DNA of 64,000 nt from CAVRQM01 sp963732775 (GCA_963732775.1 CAVTAR010000001.1:1612001-1676000), one strand, 5' to 3'; positions 48,827 to 61,156 are shown, counted from the stretch's first letter. The notes: generated by a model not told the origin, from the sequence alone. Program-made: numbers and translations.

Positions 48827-50934
48827 TCAGGGGCGCCGCAGCGCTGCCGCGACGGCCACCTGCAGCTCGTCCACCCGGAACGGCTTGCGCAGCAACGGCG
48901 CGTCCGGTCCGGCGACCTGCTCGAGGGCGGCGGTGTCCGCATAGCCGCTCGCGAACACGATCGGCAGGTCCGGGCGGCGGGCGCGCGCGCGGCGCGCCAG
49001 CTCGGCGCCGGTCATGCCGGGCATGGCGAAGTCGAGGATCATCACATCGGGCGCATGGCGGTCGAGCGCCAGGAGCCGGCGGCGCCGTCCGCGGCCTCGA
49101 GCGCCGCATAGCCGAGCGCCTCGAGCGAGTCGGCGAGGAAGCGCCGCACGTCGGGGTCGTCGTCGACCACCAGCACGGTCGCGGCGACCTCGCCCTGACG
49201 GGGTTCGGCGCGAACCATGGGCGCGGCTGCCTCCGCCGCGCCCGCCTCGGTCCGGGGCAACCACAGGCGCACCGTCGTGCCGCGTCCCGGCTCGCTCTCG
49301 ATTCGCGCCGTGCCGCCGGCCTGCCGCGCCATCGCGTAGACCTGGCTCAGCCCGAGCCCGGTGCCCTTGCCGAGCGGTTTGGTGGTGAAGAACGGGTCGA
49401 AGGCGCGCGCCGCCACCGCGGCCGACATGCCCGCGCCAGTGTCCCGGACGGCGATCTCCACATACCGCCCGCCGGCCAGCTCGGCCGACTGCGCGACCTC
49501 GCGGGGGGCCACCGAGAGCATCAGCTCGCCGCCGTCGGGCATGGCGTCGCGCGCGTTGATCGCGAGGTTCAGCAGCGCCATCTCGAGCTGCGTCGCATCG
49601 CACAGCGCCGCGACCCTCGACAGGTCGGGGTGCAGCACGATCCGCACGCCCGGGCCCAGGGTGCGGCCGAGCAGGTCGCCCATTCCCACAACGAGGTCCT
49701 CCGCCACGACCGGTCTGGCGTCGAGCTTCTGCGCCCGCGAGAAGGCCAGCAGCTGCGCCGTCAGCCGGCTGCCGCGCTCGGCCGCCTGCAAGCCCGCATC
49801 AGCCCAACGGCACACCTGCTCGCGGTCGTCCGGCTTGCGCCGGATCAGGTCGAGGCTGCCGGACAGTCCTTGCAGCAGGTTGTTGAAGTCGTGCGCGATG
49901 CCGCCGGTGAGCTGGCCGATCGCCTCCATCTTCTGCGACTGCCGCAGCGCCGCCTCGGCCGCCATCAGCGCGCTGGTGCGCTCCTCGACCTTGGCCTCCA
50001 GCGTCTCCTTGGCGTCACGTAGCGCGGCGGCGGCCATCGCCCGGGCGGTCACGTCCACGCCCTCGACGAAGATCGCGGTGACGGCGCCCTCGGCGTCCTT
50101 GATGGGCTGGTAGACGAAGTCGATGGAGCGCTCGTCGACCGGGCCACCCGGCGCGGACTGCATGGCGTAGCGCGCGCCCGTGGCGACGTAGGGCTCCCCG
50201 CTCCTGAACACCTCGTCGAGCAGCGCGAGGTAGCCTTGCGCGACCGCGTCCGGCAGCGCCTCCGCGACGGTCCTGCCCACCACGTCGCGGTCGCCGATCA
50301 GCCGCATGTAGCCGGGATTGACCAGCTCCACCCGATGCTCCGGGCCGCGCAGCACGGCCATGAAGGTGGGGGCCTGCTGGAACAGCTCGGCGAAGTTCTC
50401 CCGCTCGCTCGCCGTGCGGCGCTCGGCCAGCACCCGCGCCGTCGTCTCGGTGCAGATCACCAGCACGCCGCCGATGCCGCCGGGCGCGCTCTCCTCGTCG
50501 ATCGGGGCATAGCTGTAGGTCCAGTACACCTCCTGCATCTCGCCGTGCCGCAGGATCGGCACGAGCTGGTTCTCGTGCCATGTCGAGCCGCCGCCGCGCA
50601 GCACGAGGTCGATCTGCGGTCCGATGATCTCCCAGATCTCCGGCCAGACCTGGCGCGCGCGCGCGCCCAGGGCGGAGGGGTGCTTCTCCGGGCCGAGCGA
50701 GGCGCGGTAGGCGTCGTTGTAGAGGCAGACCTGCTCGGGCCCCCAGAAGACGAAGATCGGGTGCCGCGTGCTGAGGGGCAGGCGCACCGCCGTCTTCAGG
50801 CCCTGGGGCCAGCCGCCCGGCTCGCCGAGCGGCGTCGCGGCCCAGTGGTGGGCGCGGATCAGCGCGCCGAGTTCGCCGCCGCCGGAGAGGAACTCCGGCG
50901 CGGGCATGCCAGCCGCCGCGTCGGGCGCGGTCAA
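48827..50934 (-). pseudogene. Hybrid histidine kinase with PAS and receiver domains, frameshifted
   Basis: Two PAS-like domains (about residues 50-165 and 180-300), coiled coil, HisKA with phosphoacceptor His348 in GGIAHDFNNLLQG, HATPase motifs NLAINARDAM, VRDTGAGMS and GKGTGLGLSQVY, then a receiver domain starting TVLVVDDDPDVRRFLADS. A missing base near 49077 breaks the receiver just before its phosphoacceptor (MILDFAMPGM), which continues in another frame to RKPFRVDEL and the stop at 48827. Length is 3n+2, fitting one deletion. As read, the product is a kinase with a cut receiver. No membrane segment, so a cytoplasmic sensor; ligand unknown. Confidence 0.8.
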
Positions 50935-50959
50935 GGTGGCGCCGGGAGCCGACGCGGTG

Positions 50960-51211
50960 TCAGGCAGCCTTCCCGGTCCCGCTCTTGGCCGCCTTGCGCA
51001 GGGCGGCGTCGCGTCGCTTGGCGGCGGGATCGCGCGGCTGCGGCGGTTGCAGGCGCAGCTGCTGCTTCAGTTGCGCGGCCTGGCGTTCCTTGCGCTTGAA
51101 GAACACGAAGAAATAGAAGTAGACCGCCATCCACATCAGGAACGCCGCCGCGGCGGCGATGTAGCCGATGGTCCAGCCGCCGATCGGGCTGGGCGCGTGA
51201 TACAGATGCAT
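50960..51211 (-). CDS. Small single-helix membrane protein
   Basis: 83 residues: IGGWTIGYIAAAAAFLMWMAVYFYFFVFF spans the membrane (about residues 10-38; only the extent is given), followed by a basic cytoplasmic tail rich in Lys, Arg and Gln (KRKERQAAQLKQQLR). Starts two bases after the malate synthase stop, so it belongs to that operon. Unknown function. Confidence 0.65.
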   Translation of the reverse strand: MHLYHAPSPIGGWTIGYIAAAAAFLMWMAVYFYFFVFFKRKERQAAQLKQQLRLQPPQPRDPAAKRRDAALRKAAKSGTGKAA

Positions 51212-51213
51212 GG

Positions 51214-53352
51214 CTACGCTCCGCTCGCCTTCGCCTCGCGCCGCCGCGCGGTGAGGATGAACTCGGTATACCCGTTCGGCTGCGCCTCGCCCTCGAACAC
51301 CAGCGCGCTCGCCGCGCGGAACGCCGGGCCGTCGAAGCCGGGGGCCATCGGGCGATACCGCGCGTCGCCGGCGTTCTGGCGGTCCACCACCTCGGCCATG
51401 CGGCGCAGCGTCGCCGTCACCTGCTCGCGCGTCACCACGCCATGGGCGAGCCAGTTGGCGATGTGCTGGCTGCTGATGCGCAGCGTGGCGCGGTCCTCCA
51501 TCAGCCCCACGTCGTCGAGGTCCGGCACCTTGGAGCAGCCGATGCCCTGGTCGATCCAGCGCACCACGTAGCCCAGGATGCCCTGCGCGTTGTTCTCGAG
51601 CTCGCGGCGCACGTCGTCCTCGGACCAGTTCTCGCCGGCGCTGAGCGGGATGGTCAGCAGGGCGTCCCGCACGTCGCGCGGGTGGCGGGCGAGCTCGGCC
51701 TGCCGCGCCGGCACGTCGACCATGTGGTAGTGCAGGGCGTGCAGCGTGGCCGCGGTGGGCGAGGGGACCCAGGCGGTGTTGGCCCCGGCCAGCGGGTGGC
51801 CCTGCTTGATCGCCAGCATCTCGGCCATCTGGTCGGGTGCGGCCCACATGCCCTTGCCGATCTGCGCGTGTCCCGGCAGGCCGCAGGCGAGCCCCACGTC
51901 GACGTTGTTGTCCTCGTAGGCGGCGAGCCACGGCGTGCCCTTCATCGCCGGCTTGCGCACCATCGCGCCCGCGCGCATCGAGGTGTGGATCTCGTCGCCG
52001 GTGCGGTCGAGGAAGCCGGTGTTGATGAAGAACACCCGGCCCGGCACCTCGGCGAGGCAGGCGGCGAGGTTCAGGCTGGTGCGCCGCTCCTCGTCCATGA
52101 TGCCCATTTTCAGGGTCTCGCGCGGCAGCCCGAGCAGCTCCTCCACGCCCTCGAACAGGTCGCGTGCGAGGGCGACCTCCTCGGGGCCGTGCATCTTCGG
52201 CTTGACGATGTAGACCGAGCCGGCGCGGCTGTTGCGCAGCGCACCAGTACCGCGCAGGTCGTGCAGCGCGCAGAGCGCGGTGACGGCGCAGTCCAGCACC
52301 GTCTCGTAGGTTTCCGCCCCGTTCGCGTCGCGCACCGCGTCGGTGGTCATGTGGTGGCCGACGTTGCGCACCAGCAGCAGGCTGCGGCCGTGCAGGGTGA
52401 GCGCCCTCCCGCCCGGCGCGGCGTAGCTGCGATCGGGGTCGAGCCTGCGCTCGATGCTGCGGCCGCCCTTCTCGACGGTGGTGGACAGGGTGCCCCGCAT
52501 CAGGCCGAGCCAGCTCCGGTACACCTCCACCTTGTCTTCGGCGTCCACGGTGGCGACGCTGTCCTCGAGGTCGACGATGGTGCTGAGCGCGGCCTCGACC
52601 ACCACGTCGGCGACCCCGGCCGGGTCGGCGCGCCCGGCGGTGGTGGTGCGGTCGAGCGCGATCTCGACGTGCAGGCCGTTCTGCTTCAGCAGCAGCGTGC
52701 GCGGCTGCGCCGGATCGCCCTGCCAGCCGGCGAGCCGCGCCGGGTCGGCGAGGCCGGTGTCGCCCGCCGGCATCGTGACGACCAGGCGGTCGCCGGCCAC
52801 GGCATACCCTCGGGCGTCGGCGTGACGGCCTTGCGCGAGCGGCGCCACCTCGTCGAGGAACGCCTTCGCGCGCGCCACCACCAGCGCGCCCCGCGCCGCG
52901 TCGTAGCCGCCGCCGGCCGGCGCGCCGGGGATCGCGGTGGTGCCGTAGAGCGCCGCGTACAGGCTGCCCCAGCGCGCGTTGGCGGCGTTGACGACGAAGC
53001 GCAGGTTGCTGGCCGGCACCACGAGCTGCGGCCCGGCGGTGCGGGCGATCTCGTCGTCCACGTTGGCGCTCGTGACCTGGAACGGCGGCGGTGGCGCCAG
53101 CAGGTAGCCGATCTCGCGCAGGAACGCCCGGTAGGCGGCCGGGTCGTGGTCGTGGCTGCGATGCGACTCGTGCCAGGCGTCGATGCGCTGCTGCAGCTCG
53201 TCGCGGCGGCGGAGTAGCTCGATGTTGCGGGCGGAGAAGCGCGCGAGCAGGCCGGCGTAGCCGGACCAGAAGGCGGCCGGGTCGATGCCGGTGCCGGGCA
53301 GCGCCTCGGTGTCCACGAGGGCACGCAGGGCCGGAGCGATGGTGATTTCCAT
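51214..53352 (-). CDS. glcB: Malate synthase G
   Basis: 712 residues, the G isoform length. Condenses glyoxylate and acetyl-CoA to malate in the glyoxylate bypass. IVDLEDSVATVDAEDKVEVY, YIVKPKMHGPEEVA, MGIMDEERRTSLNL and the TRIGYVVR-like region NNAQGILGYVVRWIDQGIGC, plus GIGCSKVPD, mark the acyl-CoA pocket and catalytic loop. The start overlaps the stop of the small gene upstream by one base (TAATG). Confidence 0.96.
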   Translation of the reverse strand: MEITIAPALRALVDTEALPGTGIDPAAFWSGYAGLLARFSARNIELLRRRDELQQRIDAWHESHRSHDHDPAAYRAFLREIGYLLAPPPPFQVTSANVDDEIARTAGPQLVVPASNLRFVVNAANARWGSLYAALYGTTAIPGAPAGGGYDAARGALVVARAKAFLDEVAPLAQGRHADARGYAVAGDRLVVTMPAGDTGLADPARLAGWQGDPAQPRTLLLKQNGLHVEIALDRTTTAGRADPAGVADVVVEAALSTIVDLEDSVATVDAEDKVEVYRSWLGLMRGTLSTTVEKGGRSIERRLDPDRSYAAPGGRALTLHGRSLLLVRNVGHHMTTDAVRDANGAETYETVLDCAVTALCALHDLRGTGALRNSRAGSVYIVKPKMHGPEEVALARDLFEGVEELLGLPRETLKMGIMDEERRTSLNLAACLAEVPGRVFFINTGFLDRTGDEIHTSMRAGAMVRKPAMKGTPWLAAYEDNNVDVGLACGLPGHAQIGKGMWAAPDQMAEMLAIKQGHPLAGANTAWVPSPTAATLHALHYHMVDVPARQAELARHPRDVRDALLTIPLSAGENWSEDDVRRELENNAQGILGYVVRWIDQGIGCSKVPDLDDVGLMEDRATLRISSQHIANWLAHGVVTREQVTATLRRMAEVVDRQNAGDARYRPMAPGFDGPAFRAASALVFEGEAQPNGYTEFILTARRREAKASGA

Positions 53353-53563
53353 TACCCTTGAACCCGCGCCAGGAGAAAACCGGTCATCAGGCCGAGGCTG
53401 CCAAACACGACTGCGGAGACACCCATGGCGACGGCGACGAGCCGCCAGGGTTCCCCTGCCACCAACCCCGGCGGACGACGCGCGCCCGCAGCCGCCTCGC
53501 GCATCAGTCCGGCATGGAATGCCTGCATTCGCGGCTCCCGCTCTCGATCATCACTGGCACTCA

Positions 53564-53567
<4 letters not shown>
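53352..53567 (-). CDS. Small membrane protein between glpK and glcB
   Basis: 71 residues: charged N-terminal half (SASDDREREPRMQAFHAGLM) and one C-terminal membrane helix (VAVAMGVSAVVFGSLGLMTG). ATG overlaps the glpK stop (53564-53567) and the stop overlaps the glcB start, so the three are coupled. Its position fixed between two metabolic genes suggests a real product. No known family. Confidence 0.65.
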
Positions 53568-55072
<1,505 letters not shown>

Positions 55073-55147
55073 GCACCAGCCCTTACGCCGGGCCGCCGAG
55101 GCGTGCCAGGGGCGGCCCGGCGTGTCAGAGGCCAGGCGCGTCAGAGG

Positions 55148-55801
55148 CTAGGCGAGCTGCGTGACGCCGAGGTTCTGCATCGACCAGCCGAGCGGGGCCG
55201 GCATGGCCGCCGTGTAGTGGATTTCGGCGTTGAGGTGGGTGGAGCTCAGCACGTAGTTCGCCGGATCGAGCGACAGCGTGTCGCCGTAGCTCTGGGCGAT
55301 CGGCGCGGCAGCCGCGAGGCCGGCCGCGAACTGCGCCTGCGAGATGGTGAACGAGAAGGTCTTCCAGCCGCGTCAGGGAGCGCTCTGCAATGTTGCCGAG
55401 CCGGGTCGCAGGGTGATCAGGTAGGCCCCGACCACGCCGTCGTGGACCTGCGCGGCGGTCTGCCCGGCGGCGGTGTTCAGCCTCGCATCGAAGATGCCGC
55501 GCTGCCAGTTGATGCTGTCGTTCGGGACGTGCAGGCCGGTCTTGTTCGCGACGGTCCACCCCACCGGGACGAAGCTGCTGTCGGAGCGGAAGGGATTGGG
55601 CTGGTTGGCGTGGAGGTAGAATTTGCCCACAGGATTGCTGGCGGGCACGACGCCGGTGACGGAGAAGTGGGGGGCGATGCCGTCGGGGTAGGACGGCTGC
55701 TGGAACAGCACCCGCCCCTGCGCATGGGCGGTTCCCGGCCCAAAGGCGGTGCCGCCCGCGAGCGTGGCGCAGCCGGCCATGAATCCGCGACGATGAAGCA
55801 T
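55148..55801 (-). pseudogene. Secreted protein interrupted by an in-frame TGA
   Basis: Signal sequence MLHRRGFMAGCATLAGG with an Arg-Arg pair and AHAQG cleavage region, then beta-rich sequence (FSVTGVVPASNPVGKFYLHA). At 55373-55375 a TGA interrupts the frame after TLQSAP. The same frame continues without shift as RGWKTFSFTISQAQFAAG to a stop at 55148 (QNLGVTQLA). Without the TGA it would be 217 residues. It could be a recent nonsense mutation, an error, or, less likely, a compensating frameshift pair. No selenocysteine context is apparent. Function unknown. Confidence 0.65.
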
Positions 55802-56223
55802 TGCAGTGCATCCTTCCTGGTCATTGGCCCGCGCGGCCCGCCAAGCTGGAATGAGGACTTTTCGCCTAGGACGAGAGAATATCCTCATCGAGTTCCCTTC
55901 ATCCCGCGTCCAACACACGAGACGCACAGGATCAGCCGGCGCGACGCCAGTATTCCGCTATCGCCCGGCAGCTTCTCGTGGCGTTCGTGACGTCACGAGA
56001 GCGCAAACGACCATGCGAGACGCCTAATCTCACGCCTCCGTGATCGCCGTAACCTAGCGCAACCATGGAGGCAAGCACATTTCGACGATCGACCCCGTGA
56101 CGATCATCGTGCATTTCATCGACCTGTCACTGTTCAGTCCCTGTTGCGGAAAGTCGTGCCGAACCCGTGTCGTCCGGCGCGGGAAACTTGCGCCAGTGCC
56201 GGCGAGACGCTTCAAGCGCCGTC
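55802..56223. other. Intergenic stretch with no recognisable gene
   Basis: 422 bases of lower G+C between divergent genes; only short frames. Region 55870-56100 is AT-richer and is where the promoters of both neighbours should lie. No repeat or riboswitch-like structure that I can see. Confidence 0.6.
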
Positions 56224-57402
56224 ATGCCCCAGACCCTGTCGGGCCAGGCCGTGGCCGCCGGCCTGCTCACCGCTTTCGTCGGCTTCTCCAGCTCGTTCGC
56301 CGTCGTGGTCCAGGGCCTTGCGGCGGTCGGCGCCACGCCCGCCCAGGCCACCTCGGGGCTGGTCGCAGTCACGGTCGCGATGGGCATGTGCGGCGTGGTC
56401 CTGAGCTTGCGCACAAAGATGCCGGTCGGCGTGGCGTGGTCGACGCCCGGGGCGGCGCTGCTGGCCAGCGCCGGGGCTCCGGCCGGCGGCTGGCCGGCGG
56501 CGGTGGGGGCGTTCCTGGTCTGCGGCGTGCTGCTCGGGCTGGCTGGCCTTTGGCGACCGCTCGGCCGCTGGGTGGCGCGCATCCCGTCGCCGCTTGCCAA
56601 CGCGATGCTGGCGGGCGTGCTGCTGACGCTGTGCCTGGCGCCGGTGCACGCCGTGCAGGCGAACCCGGCGTTCGCCCTGCCGGTGATCCTGGCCTGGGCG
56701 CTGGTGGCGCGCTGGCGCCGGCTGCTCGCGGTGCCGGCCGCGGTCGCGACGGCGGTGGTGCTGATCGTGCTCTCCCGCCACGGGCAGGGCATCGCGACAG
56801 CAGCGGTGTGGCCGCACCCGGTGCCGGTCTGGCCGGAGTTCAGGGCGGCGGCGATGGTGGGCATCGCGCTGCCGCTGTTCATCGTGACGATGGCCTCGCA
56901 GAACATCCCCGGCCTGGCGGTGCTGGGGGTGAACGGCTTCCACCCGTCACCGGGGTCGCTGTTCCGGGCGACCGGGCTGGCGACCGTCTTGGCGGCGCCG
57001 TTCGGCGGCCACGCCGTGAACCTCGCCGCCATCACCCAGGCGATCTGCGCCGGCCCCGACGCGGGCCCGGACCCGGCGCGGCGCTACTGGGCCGCCGTGG
57101 TGGCGGGCCTTGCCTACGTCGTCCTCGGCCTGGCCGCGGGCGCCGCGACGACGCTGATCGCCGCCGCGCCCCCGCTGCTGATCGAGGCGGTGGCGGGGCT
57201 CGCCCTGCTCGGCGCGTTCGGGGGGGCGCTGGCCGGCATGACGGCCGACGCCAGGCTGCGCGAGCCGGCGGTGCTGTGCTTCGCCGTCACTGCCTCGGGG
57301 GTGAGCTTGCTCGGCATCGGCGGCGCGTTCTGGGGGCTGCTCGCCGGCGGCGCGGCGCTCGGACTGCTCCGCGCCGGCGAGCGGCTGCGGCGGGGTCGCT
57401 AG
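56224..57402 (+). CDS. benE: BenE-family benzoate/H+ symporter
   Basis: 392 residues, about 11-12 helices. N-terminal GLLTAFVGFSSSFAVVVQGL, then PVGVAWSTPGAALLASA, NAMLAGVLLTLCLAPVHAVQ, MASQNIPGLAVLGVNGF and FGGHAVNLAAITQAICAG, all characteristic of BenE. No benzoate catabolic gene is visible nearby, so the substrate may be another aromatic acid. ATG at 56224 chosen for MPQTLSGQAV; upstream in-frame codons lack a binding site. Confidence 0.9.
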   Translation: MPQTLSGQAVAAGLLTAFVGFSSSFAVVVQGLAAVGATPAQATSGLVAVTVAMGMCGVVLSLRTKMPVGVAWSTPGAALLASAGAPAGGWPAAVGAFLVCGVLLGLAGLWRPLGRWVARIPSPLANAMLAGVLLTLCLAPVHAVQANPAFALPVILAWALVARWRRLLAVPAAVATAVVLIVLSRHGQGIATAAVWPHPVPVWPEFRAAAMVGIALPLFIVTMASQNIPGLAVLGVNGFHPSPGSLFRATGLATVLAAPFGGHAVNLAAITQAICAGPDAGPDPARRYWAAVVAGLAYVVLGLAAGAATTLIAAAPPLLIEAVAGLALLGAFGGALAGMTADARLREPAVLCFAVTASGVSLLGIGGAFWGLLAGGAALGLLRAGERLRRGR

Positions 57403-57417
57403 GCCACCGCCAGGTCG

Positions 57418-58824
57418 TTAGGTGGCCGCCAGCCTGCCCAGCAGCCGCACGTGACTGCGCACGCCATGGCGGAAGCAGACCACCTCGAACTTCTCGTTGG
57501 GGGAGTGGATCTGGTCGTCGTTCAGCCCGAACCCCATCAGCAGCGTGTCGAGCCCGAGCAGGCGGCGGAATGCCTCCACCACCGGGATCGAGCCGCCGCC
57601 GCCGACCAGCACCGCGGGCCTGCCGTACTCGTCGGCGAGAGCGGCGCGCGCGGCCTGGATCAGCGGCGTGTCGAGCGCGACCCGCACCCCCGGCGCATGG
57701 CCGAAGGTCTGGAACGAGACCCCCGCGTCGGCCGGCAGCCGCGCGCGCACGAACGCCTCGAACGCGGCGGCGACCTGTGCCGGGTCCTGGCCGGGCACCA
57801 GCCGGAAGCTGACCTTGGCGCCTGCCTCGGCCGGGATCACGGTCTTGCTGCCGATGCCGCTGTAGCCGCCCCAGATGCCGTTCACCTCGGCGGTTGGTCG
57901 CGCCCACAGCCGCTCGAGGCCGCCGCGGTCGCGCTCGCCGGCGGGCACCGAGAGGCCGATACCGCCCAGGAACGCCGCCTCGTCGAAGCCGAGCGTGGCC
58001 CACTGTGCCGCCTGCTCCGGCGTCACCTCGGCCACGCCGTCATAGAAGCCGTCGAGCACGACGCGCCCCTCGGCGTCGTGCAGGGCGCCGAGGATGCGGG
58101 TGAGCGCGGTGATCGGGTTCAGCGCCGAGCCGCCGAACATGCCGGAGTGCAGGTCCCGCGAGGCGGCGCGCACGTCCACCTGCATGTAGACCAGCCCGCG
58201 CAGGCTGGTGCAGATCGCCGGCGTCGCCACGTTCCACATGTCGGTGTCGCTGACCACGACCGCATCGGCCGCGAGTTCGCCGGCGTGCTCGCGCAGGAAG
58301 ATCTCGAGGTTGGCGCTGCCGACCTCCTCCTCGCCCTCGATCAGGACGGTGATCGGCAGCGGCATGGTGCCCGCGGCCGCGTGCCAGGCGCGGAACGCGG
58401 CGAGCCACATCGCCACCTGGCCCTTGTCGTCGACCGCGCCGCGCGCCACCACGCGCGGGCCGTGCGGGCCGTCCACCACCTGTGGCTCGAACGGCGGGCT
58501 GTGCCACAGCTCCAGCGGCTCGGCCGGCTGCACGTCGTAGTGGCCGTAGTAGAGCAGGCGCGGGCCGGCGCTGCCGGGCGGCCCCGGATGGTGCGCCAGA
58601 ACAACCGGATGGCCTGCCGTCTCGACCAGGCGGGCGGCGAACCCGAGCGAGGCCAGGTCGTCGCGGGCGAACTGCGCCGCCGCCCGGCAATCCGCCGCGT
58701 GCGCCGGCTGCGCGCTGACCGAGGGAATACGCAGGAAGTCCATCCAGCGGGCCTGCGCGCCTGCCTCGTCCACCGCGTCGAGCACGGCCTCGATGCTCTG
58801 CACTTCCACGCCTCCAGGTGCCAT
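57418..58824 (-). CDS. M20-family dipeptidase/peptidase
   Basis: 468 residues, M20 zinc peptidase: first metal His in YYGHYDVQP, bridging Asp in GAVDDKGQVAMW, catalytic Glu in LIEGEEEVGS, a metal Asp in VSDTDMW and a His near the C-terminus (NEKFEVVCFRHG). The dimerisation domain lies between (LHSGMFGG). Similar to cytosolic non-specific dipeptidases (CNDP-like). GTG at 58809 is an alternative start. Confidence 0.92.
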   Translation of the reverse strand: MAPGGVEVQSIEAVLDAVDEAGAQARWMDFLRIPSVSAQPAHAADCRAAAQFARDDLASLGFAARLVETAGHPVVLAHHPGPPGSAGPRLLYYGHYDVQPAEPLELWHSPPFEPQVVDGPHGPRVVARGAVDDKGQVAMWLAAFRAWHAAAGTMPLPITVLIEGEEEVGSANLEIFLREHAGELAADAVVVSDTDMWNVATPAICTSLRGLVYMQVDVRAASRDLHSGMFGGSALNPITALTRILGALHDAEGRVVLDGFYDGVAEVTPEQAAQWATLGFDEAAFLGGIGLSVPAGERDRGGLERLWARPTAEVNGIWGGYSGIGSKTVIPAEAGAKVSFRLVPGQDPAQVAAAFEAFVRARLPADAGVSFQTFGHAPGVRVALDTPLIQAARAALADEYGRPAVLVGGGGSIPVVEAFRRLLGLDTLLMGFGLNDDQIHSPNEKFEVVCFRHGVRSHVRLLGRLAAT

Positions 58825-59035
58825 ACACGGTTGTGTTTGTGCCACGCCCAACCGCGTTCCCCTGTGATCGGCGTCACAGCACCGCAGCGCAACCGCCAAG
58901 ACGACCGCACAGCAGCCTCGCGTGGCGACCATGGCGACTCGGCGGAAACCGCTCACGGCCTCGTGCGTTGGCGCGCCGCACCGCGTGGGGGAGTGATCCG
59001 CCCCTGCTGCGCCGGCTCGTTCCTCGGAGGCTCCG

Positions 59036-60638
59036 TTGCCCCAACCCGACCACCTCCTGCGCGTCGCCGCCGGCGCGGCACTGTGCGCCGTCGCCGGCTG
59101 CACCCTGGGGCCAGACTTCCAGCGCCCGGCGCCGTGGTGGTCGCCTGCCGCGTGGTTCGGCGACCGCCCGCCGATCACTGCGGCGCGCGACATGGCGAGC
59201 ACGCCAGTGGCCGACCCGCCGGACCCGCACTGGTGGGACAGTTTCCACGACCCCGAGCTGTCGGCCTTGGAGGGCCGCGTCGCGAAGTCGAGCCTAGATG
59301 TCCGGCTGGCCACCATCCGGCTGGCCGAGAGCCGCTCGCAGCTCGGGGTGACGCGCGCCGACCTGTTCCCGCAGCTCAACGGCAACGGCTCGTACACGCG
59401 CGAGAAGCAGAGCAAGAACGGCGTCATCTCGATTCTCTCGGGCGGCGGCGGGTCGGGCGGCGGCGGCTCGAGTTCGCCCGGCACCGCGTCGAACGGGCTC
59501 GGCGGCACCTCGGGCGGCATCCCGAACACCACGCTGACCCAGCCGTTCGACCTGTATCAGTACCGGCTTCGACGCCTCGTGGGAACTCGACCTGTGGGGC
59601 CGGGTGCGCCGCGCCATCGAGAGCGGCCGCGCGCAGGTGGACGAGTTGGCCGAGACGCGGCGCAACATGCTGATCACCGCGCAGGCCGAACTCGCGCGCG
59701 ACTACATCCAGTTGCGCGGCACCCAGCGCATCGTCCAGATCACCGAGCAGAACCTCGGCACCCAGCGCCACAGCCTGGCGCTGACGCAGGACCGCGCCAC
59801 CGCCGGGCTCACGTCCGATCTCGACGTCGCGAACCAGGCGGCGCAGGTGCAGTCCACCGAAAGCCAGCTGCCCAACCTGCGCGCGCAGGAGCGCACCACG
59901 ATCGACGCGATCGCGCTGTTGCTGGGCGAGCCGCCCGACGCGCTCGACACGGAGCTTGGCACCGTCGCCCCGCTGCCGCCGGCGCCGCCGGTCGTGCCGG
60001 TCGGCCTGCCCGGGGACATCCTGCGCCGCCGGCCGGACATCCGGCAGGCCGAGGCCAACCTGCACGCCGCGACCGCGTCGGTGGGCGTGGCGGTGGCGAG
60101 CTTCTTCCCGACCGTCACGCTGTCCGGCAGCGTCGCGTTGCAGGCCACCCAGTTCAAGTATCTCGGCAGCATCGCGTCGAGCACGTACTCGCTGGGGCCG
60201 AGCATCACGCTGCCGATCTTCCAGGGCGGGCGGCTGACGCGGACGCTGGAACTGCGCAAGGGCCAGCAGCAGGAGGCCGGCGTGAACTACCAGCAGACGG
60301 TGCTGGGCGCGCTGCACGACGTGAGCGACGCGCTGACCAACTACGACGCGCAGCAGGGGCAGGCGGCCGCCCTGTCGCGCGCCGTGGTGCAGCAGCAGCG
60401 GGCGCTCGGCCTGGCGCAGGACCAGTATCGCGCCGGACTCGCCGACTTCCTCAACGTGCTGGACAACGAGCGTCAGCTGCTCGCCGGCCAGCAGCAGCAG
60501 GCGCAGGCGCAGACCACGGTGGACACGGACCTGGTGCAGATCTTCAAGGCGCTCGGCGGCGGCTGGGAGCAGGACTTCCCGGAGGAGCCGGCCGAGCCGA
60601 AGCCGGCGCTCATCCCCGCGGCGCTGGTCGAGCCGTAG
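59036..60638 (+). pseudogene. RND efflux outer-membrane factor (OMF) lipoprotein, frameshifted
   Basis: TolC/NodT family: lipobox VAGC near residue 20, PHWWDSFHDPELSALEGRV, NLDVRLA-type repeat (SSLDVRLATIRLAESRSQLG), then after 59566 the second part has ELARDYIQLRGTQRIVQITE and ILRRRPDIRQAEANLHAAT, ending before a QPEEP-like tail. An extra C after GTAC at 59560-59563 shifts the frame; the corrected reading QYGFDASWELDLWG is the usual family sequence. Length is 3n+1. The TTG start has GGAGG eight bases upstream. No inner-membrane RND or adaptor genes are adjacent, so it is an orphan OMF here. Confidence 0.8.
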
Positions 60639-60649
60639 CCGCCGCCGGG

Positions 60650-61105
60650 ATGGCGGATCCCTACGTCCTGCGGCGGTTCGTGCTGGCGCAGGACCAGGTC
60701 TTTCCTGCGGTGCTGGGGGAGTTGCGTGCCGGCCGCAAGCGGACCCACTGGATGTGGTTCGTCTTCCCGCAGCTCGCTGGCCTGGGCCACAGCCAGACGG
60801 CACGCCATTTCGCGCTCGCGACGGCCACCGAGGCGCGCGCCTATCTCGCGCACCCCGTGCTCGGGCCGCGGCTGACGGCCTGCACCGGGCTTGTGCTCCA
60901 GCTCGAGGGGCACTCGGCTGACGCGGTGTTCGGCGCGATCGACAGCATGAAGTTCCGCTCGTCGATGACCCTGTTCGCCGCGATCGCGCCGCAGGAGACG
61001 TGCTTCGCCGCCGCGCTGCGCACCTATTTCCACGCCGAGCCCGACGCGCGAACACTCGCGCTGCTGGACGGCGAGGCGGCCGGACTGGACGGCGGCCCGG
61101 CTTGA
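60650..61105 (+). CDS. DUF1810 family protein
   Basis: 151 residues with DUF1810 signatures: LRRFVLAQDQVFPAVLGEL, KRTHWMWFVFPQLAGLGHS, ARAYLAHPVLGPRL and DSMKFRSSMTLFA. Fold of the calpastatin-like group of unknown function. Starts 12 bases after the OMF stop. Confidence 0.88.
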   Translation: MADPYVLRRFVLAQDQVFPAVLGELRAGRKRTHWMWFVFPQLAGLGHSQTARHFALATATEARAYLAHPVLGPRLTACTGLVLQLEGHSADAVFGAIDSMKFRSSMTLFAAIAPQETCFAAALRTYFHAEPDARTLALLDGEAAGLDGGPA

Positions 61106-61156
61106 CCCGGTGGCCGCGGTGGCGGACGTGAGGGCTGCACGCCAGGAGCCTGCCGC

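Noticed and set aside
55373..55375. TGA considered as selenocysteine codon
   Set aside because: No redox motif around it, no matching family and no visible SECIS-like hairpin just downstream; a nonsense change or error is simpler.
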